Source: Clostridiales bacterium
GTDB lineage: Bacteria; Bacillota; Clostridia; Oscillospirales; CAG-272
DNA length: 64,000 nucleotides
Assembly (NCBI GenBank): GCA_022800625.1
Contig: JAAWQR010000008.1
Coordinates: 1-64,000 of the forward strand
Reading direction: 5' to 3'
Made by a program: the position numbers and the translations under genes
Notes under the pieces: generated by a model
What the model was told of the DNA's origin: nothing
Seen by the model: only the letters and a program-made list of their open reading frames with translations
Databases searched by the model: none
Part shown: positions 21,488 through 27,746 of the stretch, piece after piece
How positions within the stretch are numbered: the stretch's first letter is position 1
How the letters are laid out: each line of letters begins with the position of its first letter

Positions 21488-22342
21488 TTATTTTTTCTTC
21501 TTTCTGAAGAGCAGCAGCGCTCCCCCGATGATACCGAGAGCGATTCCCGCATTACGCGCACGGCGAAGTCCTGCGCTTTTCTTCTTTTCATTATTGCGAA
21601 TATGCTTTTCTTTTGAGAAAAGCCACTTTATATTTTTGCTGTCGGAATATACCCGATCCCAAATTCCGTGATCTCCGTCTTCAAATTCCGTAAAGCGAAT
21701 TTTTCCCTTTCCGCAAGCTTTGATTGACGCGTACATTTCTCTTGTTCCCTCAGTCGGAACAGAGTTATCAAGGAATCCGTGGAATGTACGTATCGGTATC
21801 TCGGAAAGTGTTTTAGCCATGCTCGGATCGCCTCCGCCGCAAACGGGCATTCCCGCAGCAAAAATAGAAGAATGGCGTGCAAGCATATCCCATGTGCCGA
21901 AGCCGCCCATTGAAATTCCCGTCACATAAACTCTTGAACGGTCAACGTTATACTCAGAAGCCACTTTGCGAAGTATTTCAAGAACCGCTTCCAGTTCTCT
22001 CGATTCGGTAACCTCAGATACAGAATAATTTCCCTTTTCCCACGGAGTATAGACCCACTGCTTATCCTCCGGGCACTGAGGAGCTACAATGATAGAATCG
22101 TACGCAGGTGAAGTCGGATCATCAAATACATGCGGCAGCGCTACCGTAACCTGTGCTGTATTATCGCATCCGCGCTCTCCCGATCCGTGCAGGAACAGCA
22201 TCAGCGGATACGTTGCTCCACAATCATAATTTTTCGGTATATAAAGTCTGTACGGCAGAGTGTATCCGTCACTTGACACAAGCATTTCCCAAGAAAAGTC
22301 CCGTTCGGGCACAACCTTTGTGCGTTCCGTTTCATGTGACAT
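21488..22342 (-). CDS. Esterase/phospholipase-like alpha/beta hydrolase with C-terminal anchor
   Basis: A 284-residue alpha/beta hydrolase of the LpqC/feruloyl-esterase-like type. LMLFLHGSGERG gives the oxyanion loop, GISMGGFGTW the nucleophile Ser, HGFLDNSVP the Asp and DGDHGIWD the His. It has no N-terminal signal peptide, yet the last 25 residues are a hydrophobic segment (AGIALGIIGGALLLF) followed by RKKKK, resembling a tail anchor or a cell-wall-sorting-like end without an LPxTG motif. The topology is therefore uncertain. ATG 22342 is preferred because TTGGAG just upstream is the ribosome site. It follows dapL by 34 nt. Confidence 0.78.
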   Translation of the reverse strand: MSHETERTKVVPERDFSWEMLVSSDGYTLPYRLYIPKNYDCGATYPLMLFLHGSGERGCDNTAQVTVALPHVFDDPTSPAYDSIIVAPQCPEDKQWVYTPWEKGNYSVSEVTESRELEAVLEILRKVASEYNVDRSRVYVTGISMGGFGTWDMLARHSSIFAAGMPVCGGGDPSMAKTLSEIPIRTFHGFLDNSVPTEGTREMYASIKACGKGKIRFTEFEDGDHGIWDRVYSDSKNIKWLFSKEKHIRNNEKKKSAGLRRARNAGIALGIIGGALLLFRKKKK

Positions 22343-22376
22343 TATATATTTCTCCAATCTTATAATCTTTTAGATT

Positions 22377-23558
22377 TTACAGCAGTTTTTCAAGTCTTGC
22401 AACTGCCTCAGCTGTCGCTTCCTTTGTTCCGAATGAAGTCAGGCGGAAGAATCCTTCTCCGCATGCACCGAAGCCCGCACCGGGAGTTCCGACAACGTTT
22501 GCCTTTTCCAGCAGATAATCAAAGAATTCCCATGAGCTCATGCCGTCTGTACATTTAAGCCAGATGTAAGGCGACGATGTTCCGCCGGTGAAGAATATTC
22601 CCTTATTTTTCAGCATTTCCGAAATAATGCGCGCATTTTCCATATAGTAACGGACATTTTCCATACATTCCTTCTGTCCTTCGGGAGAGAGAGCAGCTTC
22701 TGCTGCACGCTGAACAATGTACGGTACTCCGTTAAACTTTGTAGCCTGACGTCTTTCCCACATTGCGCGAAGCTTCAGTCCCGATGCTTCAAGCTCTGAC
22801 GGAACGACGGTCCATGCGCATCTTGTGCCTGTAAAGCCTGCCGTCTTGGAAAGACTGCATATCTCAATCGCACACTCTCTTGCACCTTCAACAGCATATA
22901 TAGAATGCGGAAGATCGCCGCTTATAAATGCCTCGTAAGCTGAGTCAAAGATGATAAGAGAGCCTGTGCGGCGAGCAAAAGCTATCCACTCTGCAAGCGC
23001 TTCGGCGCTGTATACAGCTCCTGTCGGGTTGTTGGGCGAGCACATGTAGATAACATATCCCTCTCCGTCAAGTCCCTCAGGCATCGGCAGGAATCCGTTC
23101 TCTGCTGTTGCCGGCAGATATGATACCTTATGACCTGACATAACATTGCTGTCAACGTATACAGGGTATACCGGGTCGGGAATCAGAATCTCATTGTCTC
23201 CGAGAATATCAACGATGTTTCCGAGATCGCTCTTAGCGCCGTCGGAAACGAATATTTCATTCGGATCAACCGTTATGCCGTTCTCGGCATAGTGGCGCGC
23301 TACTGCTTCTCTTATAAAGTCATAGCCATAATCGGGAGAATATCCGCGGAAAGTCTCAGGCTTTCTCATTTCGTCTACCGCCTTCTGCATTGCGGCGCAG
23401 ACTGAAGGTGTCAGCGGGCGGGTGACATCCCCGATACCGAGACGAATAATAGATGCGTCGGGATTTGCCGTACTGTATGCCGATACGCGTCTCGCTATCT
23501 CGGAGAAAAGGTAGCTTTGGCTTATGTTTTTGAAGTTTTCGTTAATTTTAATGTTCAT
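22377..23558 (-). CDS. dapL: LL-diaminopimelate aminotransferase
   Basis: A 393-residue PLP-dependent class I/II aminotransferase that converts tetrahydrodipicolinate and glutamate directly to LL-diaminopimelate, bypassing the succinyl and acetyl branches of lysine/DAP synthesis. Recognisable DapL blocks are RLGIGDVTRPL, FVSDGAKSDLGNI, DPVYPVYVDSNV, MCSPNNPTGA and the PLP lysine in SLSKTAGFTGTR (Lys238). It lies directly after dapF, the next enzyme of the pathway, which supports the assignment. The 206-nt gap before it contains nested inverted repeats. Confidence 0.95.
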   Translation of the reverse strand: MNIKINENFKNISQSYLFSEIARRVSAYSTANPDASIIRLGIGDVTRPLTPSVCAAMQKAVDEMRKPETFRGYSPDYGYDFIREAVARHYAENGITVDPNEIFVSDGAKSDLGNIVDILGDNEILIPDPVYPVYVDSNVMSGHKVSYLPATAENGFLPMPEGLDGEGYVIYMCSPNNPTGAVYSAEALAEWIAFARRTGSLIIFDSAYEAFISGDLPHSIYAVEGARECAIEICSLSKTAGFTGTRCAWTVVPSELEASGLKLRAMWERRQATKFNGVPYIVQRAAEAALSPEGQKECMENVRYYMENARIISEMLKNKGIFFTGGTSSPYIWLKCTDGMSSWEFFDYLLEKANVVGTPGAGFGACGEGFFRLTSFGTKEATAEAVARLEKLL

Positions 23559-23764
23559 TGTGTATCCATTCCGCGGATTTCCGCTAATAATTTATATTTT
23601 TATGACCATGCCTTTCCACACTTTAGCGCATATGGCGATAAAGTGGTCATTTGTGTCGGTTTCGCCGCAGGCGAAATTCGCTCAGCGTCTCAGGCGAAAG
23701 GCACAAATCGTGTCTGAAAACAGCTAACATCGCTGCCCACGCATTTTATTTTCAGACTTATATC
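23559..23764 (-). other. Structured spacer between dapF and dapL
   Basis: Read on the minus strand: TTTGTG...CACAAA encloses two hairpins (CGCTGAGCG and TTTCGCC-TGC-GGCGAAA), followed by GACCA...TGGTC around CTTTA/TAAAG, then a small GCGGA/TCCGC hairpin at the dapL ribosome site. It is not a recognisable lysine riboswitch. It may tune dapL relative to dapF or be a repeat element. Confidence 0.35.
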
Positions 23765-24613
23765 TCAGGAGAGAAAATATTCGCCGTCGTATACGAACTC
23801 GGCAGGACCTTCCATCGTAACGCGAAGATCATCTGTGCATGTGATCGTAAGCATTCCACCGAGAAGATGAATCTTTATCGGCACTCCAGCGTCGCAGATT
23901 CCGTTCAGCACAGATGCCGTCGCTACAGCACAAGCGCCTGTTCCGCAGGCAAATGTCTCGCCGCTTCCGCGTTCCCACACACGCATGTCAAGCTCATTCC
24001 GTGCTATTACGCGGACAAATTCCGTGTTTACGCGGTCGGGGAATATTTTGTGGTTTTCAAAATCAGGTCCGATCTCGTCAAGTCTGAGAGAAGCGATCTC
24101 GTCCATGTAGATCACAGCATGAGGATTTCCCATTGAAACCGCTGTCATGCGGTATTCTTTACCCGCAATCTCCACAGGTTCATTTATCATACGTTCGCCG
24201 CCAAATATTACAGGGATATCAGATGGTTTTATTACAGCGTGTCCCATATCGACGCTGACTGTCTCAACCTTGCCGTCCTTGATATTGAGATGCAGCGTTT
24301 TGATTCCGCTGAGCGTATCTACAGTCAAAATATCTTTCTTAACGATATCGCGCTCATACAGATATTTTCCGACGCATCTGATAGCGTTTCCGCACATTTT
24401 AGCTTCACTTCCGTCAGCATTGAATATGCGCATTTTTGCATCAGCCGAGTCAGAGCTGCAAATGAGTACAACTCCGTCCGAGCCTACTGACAAATGGCGC
24501 GGCGACATGCGTATCGCAAGGTCTGACGGATCGACATCTACACCCGACATACAATTTATGTATATATAGTCGTTTCCGATTCCGTGCATTTTTGTAAAGC
24601 GAATTTTTTCCAT
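23765..24613 (-). CDS. dapF: Diaminopimelate epimerase
   Basis: A 282-residue cytosolic, PLP-independent racemase that converts LL-DAP to meso-DAP for peptidoglycan and lysine. The two catalytic cysteines are present in their family contexts: Cys74 in MCGNAIRC and Cys223 in FACGTGAC. The N-terminal FTKMHGIGNDYIYI and the ERGSGE loop are also diagnostic. The start ATG at 24613 removes a long upstream frame without similarity. It is first in the unit dapF-dapL-esterase and is driven by a near-consensus promoter about 110 nt upstream. Confidence 0.96.
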   Translation of the reverse strand: MEKIRFTKMHGIGNDYIYINCMSGVDVDPSDLAIRMSPRHLSVGSDGVVLICSSDSADAKMRIFNADGSEAKMCGNAIRCVGKYLYERDIVKKDILTVDTLSGIKTLHLNIKDGKVETVSVDMGHAVIKPSDIPVIFGGERMINEPVEIAGKEYRMTAVSMGNPHAVIYMDEIASLRLDEIGPDFENHKIFPDRVNTEFVRVIARNELDMRVWERGSGETFACGTGACAVATASVLNGICDAGVPIKIHLLGGMLTITCTDDLRVTMEGPAEFVYDGEYFLS

Positions 24614-24650
24614 ATAATTTTCTTGCCTTCCCGGCTTTTTGGTACGCGAA

Positions 24651-24688
24651 AAGCTCAGCGTACACCGTAACACGGTGTGCTGTAGCTT
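24651..24688 (-). promoter_or_regulatory. Long hairpin in the dapF leader
   Basis: On the minus strand AAGCT-A-CAGC-ACACCG pairs with CGGTGT-AC-GCTG-AGCTT: 15 bp with two small bulges and a 5-nt loop, between promoter and gene. A short TTTT follows, so weak attenuation is possible. Confidence 0.4.
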
Positions 24689-24719
24689 ATTTCGAACTCT
24701 GCCGACTCTAATATAATAT

Positions 24720-24748
24720 ATTATGGAACAAAACGCTATATTTGTCAA
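24720..24748 (-). promoter_or_regulatory. Sigma-A promoter for dapF-dapL
   Basis: Minus strand TTGACA (24748-24743), 17-nt spacer, CATAAT (24725-24720). Confidence 0.8.
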
Positions 24749-24931
24749 TATTGAAAATATAAAATTTTATTATCCTCTGCTTTAATTTATTTATATACTT
24801 TTATCTTAACAGAGCTAACACAAAAATAAGGAAGTTACAAGCTCAGGTCTTATCTGAATGCAGCTGTTTTTCTCATACCATACGGAATATTGTTGAACTG
24901 CAAATTGTATTGATTAAATAATTTTTATGTA

Positions 24932-24960
24932 TTGATTTTCAGATAGAATAATGATATAAT
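24932..24960 (+). promoter_or_regulatory. Sigma-A promoter for tRNA-Arg
   Basis: TTGATT (24932-24937), 17-nt spacer, TATAAT (24955-24960); the start should fall a few nt before the tRNA at 24971. Confidence 0.8.
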
Positions 24961-24970
24961 AGAGCATAGT

Positions 24971-25044
24971 GTTTCCGTAGCTCAGCTGGATAGAGCGACC
25001 GCCTCCTAAGCGGTAGGTCGGGTGTTCGAATCACCTCGGGAACG
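24971..25044 (+). tRNA. tRNA-Arg (CCU anticodon)
   Basis: A 74-nt cloverleaf: acceptor GTTTCCG/CGGGAAC (one wobble), D arm AGCTCAGCTGGATAGAGC, anticodon stem ACCGC/GCGGT with loop CTCCTAA (anticodon CCU), T loop GTTCGAATC. CCA is not encoded. The preceding promoter and the following terminator make it a single-gene unit. Confidence 0.95.
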
Positions 25045-25055
25045 AAATCGCAGAA

Positions 25056-25098
25056 AACTGCTGTAAAATTTGTAAACTAATTTTACAACAGTTTTTTC
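25056..25098 (+). terminator. Terminator of tRNA-Arg
   Basis: AACTGCTGTAAAATT pairs with AATTTTACAACAGTT (14 of 15 positions) and is followed by TTTTTC. Confidence 0.8.
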
Positions 25099-25577
25099 TA
25101 TAATAAAATGAAAAAATCGTGCTTATTGAAAGTGTACGAAAGAAAAAACGCAAATTTTTTTAATTATCTCTGTTTGAGAGTCTTGTATTACATGGGTTCA
25201 AATTCCTCAGCCGATAACGCCAGAATATCTTTCTATAGTCTCTTCACGCATTGCAGCAAGCCTTTTAGCTTGCCGCTTTGTTGACTGCCAACATTTTTAG
25301 AATTTGTGCACTTCGTGGATTAAATTGCTTCGGGAAACCATTCAGTACGAGAAAAAGCATAGCAACCGTCATTTGCGTATAGAGTTTACACATAATAGTG
25401 TTGGGGGGGATTATAGGATTATTGCTTTGCTATCTTCATATTTTCCATTGATTGATATACATTGATCGTAATGATATTATGTGTGCAAAGATATAAAATA
25501 CAATAAAAGTTCGCAACTTATATCAAAACATCTTATCTTCTCTTTGATATACTTGTATACGAAAGGTGGGAAACAAA
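25099..25577 (+). other. AT-rich stretch between tRNA-Arg and the AraC-VOC gene
   Basis: About 480 nt without a gene. It holds a possible tRNA 3'-half relic (GGGTTCAAATTCC near 25195) and the promoter of the next gene. Composition is clearly more AT-rich than surrounding genes, as expected for an insertion next to a tRNA, but no integrase or repeated tRNA end is seen. Confidence 0.45.
25452..25480 (+). promoter_or_regulatory. Sigma-A promoter for the AraC-VOC gene
   Basis: TTGATA (25452-25457), 17-nt spacer, TATTAT (25475-25480). Confidence 0.6.
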
Positions 25578-26414
25578 ATGACAACATGGCGGAATACAAT
25601 TGAAAAATCGTTGATTTATATTGAAGATAATATAACGGAAAAAATCACACTACTTGACTTGGCCAATCATATAGGGTATTCACCGTTTTATTTTTCAAGA
25701 CTTTTTCGTTCAGTTGTAGGAATAACAGTAAAAAAGTATATTGCTGAACGCCGATTATGCCGTGCAGCATTTGACATAAGAGATACACATGAACGTTTAA
25801 TCGACATTGCAATCAAATATGGATTTTCGTCACAGGAAGTTCTGACAAGGGCAATAAAAAATTCATATGGATGTACTCCTAACGTTTTTCGTAGTAATCC
25901 GTACCTAATTTCATTGCCAATCAATATGTTCGTTTCCGACCTTGAAAATATTAAAGAAAGAAGGGGATTATCGATGAACGAATATCTCGAAAAAGGTAAG
26001 GAAATATTAGCTGAACACACAAAATCAACAGGGTTTACTCACAAATTTGTCGGCACTAACATTGTTTCTTCTGATCCGAAACGACTTGCTGATTTTTATG
26101 AAAAAGTTCTTGGCGCTTATATTGTCAATAACAAAGAACATGGAGGACCGTACCGTATTGAAATATGGTTTGGAGAAAGGAACGAGAATACAACTTGGAT
26201 AACGGTAAATTACGACGAGGGGTTCAAACCGAAAACATATAATACTTGTCATGGATTTGAGCTTCGCGTTGCGGACGCCGATGCGGAATATAAACGAATA
26301 AAAGATTTAGGTGTTGAAATTAAAGAACCGCCACAGGATCTGCCATGGGGTTATCGCTATTTCAACATAAAAGATCCGGATGGGAATGGAATCGACATAG
26401 TTGCAGCATTATAA
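25578..26414 (+). CDS. AraC-type regulator fused to a VOC (glyoxalase/bleomycin-resistance-like) domain
   Basis: A 278-residue fusion. Residues 1-105 form an AraC/XylS DNA-binding domain with both helix-turn-helix units (LLDLANHIGYSPFYFSRLF; IDIAIKYGFSSQEVLTRAIK). After a linker, residues about 150-278 form a VOC domain (a FVGTNIVSSDPKRLADFYE strand-helix, ending in KDPDGNGIDIV). The VOC part should sense or bind a small molecule, in the place that a GyrI-like effector domain takes in AraC proteins such as Rob. Base composition is visibly AT-richer and its codons differ from neighbours, suggesting transfer. ATG 25578 follows AAAGGTGG. Confidence 0.82.
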   Translation: MTTWRNTIEKSLIYIEDNITEKITLLDLANHIGYSPFYFSRLFRSVVGITVKKYIAERRLCRAAFDIRDTHERLIDIAIKYGFSSQEVLTRAIKNSYGCTPNVFRSNPYLISLPINMFVSDLENIKERRGLSMNEYLEKGKEILAEHTKSTGFTHKFVGTNIVSSDPKRLADFYEKVLGAYIVNNKEHGGPYRIEIWFGERNENTTWITVNYDEGFKPKTYNTCHGFELRVADADAEYKRIKDLGVEIKEPPQDLPWGYRYFNIKDPDGNGIDIVAAL

Positions 26415-26596
26415 AATATAAATTTTATCACCAAAGACGGATATCTTTTGTTCTCACAGGAACATCCCATCTCCACACAAAGTATACGTATCTCTCAGTC
26501 TATTTCTTTGTGCTTAATCTATCCGCATGTTTTAAGGCGCATTCGTGCATCTTACATTCTAATTCTTGTATTATGACAGTTCTAATGACTACACCA

Positions 26597-26622
26597 AAAC
26601 TAAAAAACATGTTTTTTAGTTT
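26597..26622. terminator. Palindromic bidirectional terminator
   Basis: A perfect 26-nt palindrome: AAACTAAAAAA, central CATG, then its complement. It supplies a T6 run in both directions and is probably the terminator of the AraC-VOC gene. Confidence 0.6.
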
Positions 26623-26638
26623 CGATTAAACAAAAGAC

Positions 26639-26676
26639 CGCCGAAAGCTCTGTTAAATCAAGGTTTTCGGCGTTTC
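26639..26676. terminator. Terminator between convergent genes
   Basis: CGCCGAAA pairs with TTTCGGCG; TTTC follows on the plus strand and GTCTTTTG on the minus strand. Confidence 0.6.
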
Positions 26677-26717
26677 TTATTTAAGGACAGCTGCTTCATA
26701 TAAAACGTCTTATTATT

Positions 26718-27716
26718 TTATTTATCCGCAGGGAAAACAATGCCGACATTTTTTCTGACTTCATCAAGCAGCTTCATTTCAAGCTCGGAAAAATCAGCAT
26801 GTATATGACAAATCTCCCTGCTGCGAACAAGACGCGCAAACTCTTCAAGCTCAAAAACCATATTATTTTCTCTGTATTCAAAAGGAATCGGCTTTTCTTC
26901 GCCTCCGCGGCTCTTAAACACTATTTTTGTCGGTGCGGATATTTTATCAATAATCAGCGAGCCGTTCTCACCTGAAATTACACTCGGATTTACAGAATCC
27001 GAAATTTTCGAGTATGATATCACAGCGTTCATTCCACCGTACGGCAAAATAATCTCTCCCGCGCCCTCAAATCCGTTTTCAAGAAATACCGAGGAAGAGC
27101 GAATATCTCCCGTTGGATATCCGAACAGTCTGAGACACAAAAACAACGGGTACACTCCTATATCCATAACAGCCGCGTTTGAATATTCGGGACAAAAAGT
27201 GCGCATCACCTCGCCTGCCTTAAATTTGTCATATCTCGATGAATATTGGCAAAACTCGAGCGCGGCACGGCGCGGTATACCTATAAGCTCAAGTCCTGCC
27301 TTTATTGCAGACAGTGCAGGATCAAATGCCGGGCGCATTGCCTCAAGCAGGACAAGTCCACGACTCTCCGCCGCCATTCTCATTTGCCTGTATTCAGACA
27401 AATTTGATGATATCGGCTTTTCGCAAAGTACATGCTTTCCGTGAGCAAGAGCCTCCAACGTCTGAGCGCAGTGAGCCATATTCGGACTTGCAACGTAAAC
27501 AGCATCGATATCTGAATTCAGAAAAAGCTCAAAATCCGTATAAAGAGTGCCTATCCCGTGAGAGGTGCAAAATGCCCTACCCCTCTCCTCAGTCCTCGAA
27601 TAAACGGAATGTATGCAGGTGCTCTGCGACTCAGCCGCAGCAGATGCAAGCCTGTCACTTATAAAATTCGTACCGATAATACCTATTTTCAGCTTTTCGC
27701 TGTCACTTGATACCAT
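26718..27716 (-). CDS. Gfo/Idh/MocA-family oxidoreductase
   Basis: A 332-residue NAD(P)-dependent oxidoreductase acting on sugars or their derivatives. The Rossmann motif GIIGTNFISDRL starts near residue 11, the conserved EKP motif is in HVLCEKPIS, and the C-terminal beta-sheet domain is complete. The dinucleotide-binding glycine pattern is G-x-x-G-x-x-F rather than the textbook GxGxxG. It starts 30 nt after the large glycoside hydrolase-like gene and is surely co-transcribed with it, so it may oxidise the sugar released or the substrate itself. ATG 27716 is favoured by CAAGG 8 nt upstream. Confidence 0.88.
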   Translation of the reverse strand: MVSSDSEKLKIGIIGTNFISDRLASAAAESQSTCIHSVYSRTEERGRAFCTSHGIGTLYTDFELFLNSDIDAVYVASPNMAHCAQTLEALAHGKHVLCEKPISSNLSEYRQMRMAAESRGLVLLEAMRPAFDPALSAIKAGLELIGIPRRAALEFCQYSSRYDKFKAGEVMRTFCPEYSNAAVMDIGVYPLFLCLRLFGYPTGDIRSSSVFLENGFEGAGEIILPYGGMNAVISYSKISDSVNPSVISGENGSLIIDKISAPTKIVFKSRGGEEKPIPFEYRENNMVFELEEFARLVRSREICHIHADFSELEMKLLDEVRKNVGIVFPADK

Positions 27717-27746
27717 ACTCAAAACCTTGCCTTTCAATATATTGGA

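Larger units (their letters stand above)
26415..26717. other. Gene-free stretch with two terminators
   Basis: About 300 nt between convergent genes. Apart from the two hairpins at 26597-26622 and 26639-26676 I see nothing in it. Confidence 0.6.

Noticed and set aside
24614-24748. Lysine riboswitch before dapF
   Set aside because: The leader is about 100 nt, too short for the five-helix lysine riboswitch, and its core motifs are absent.
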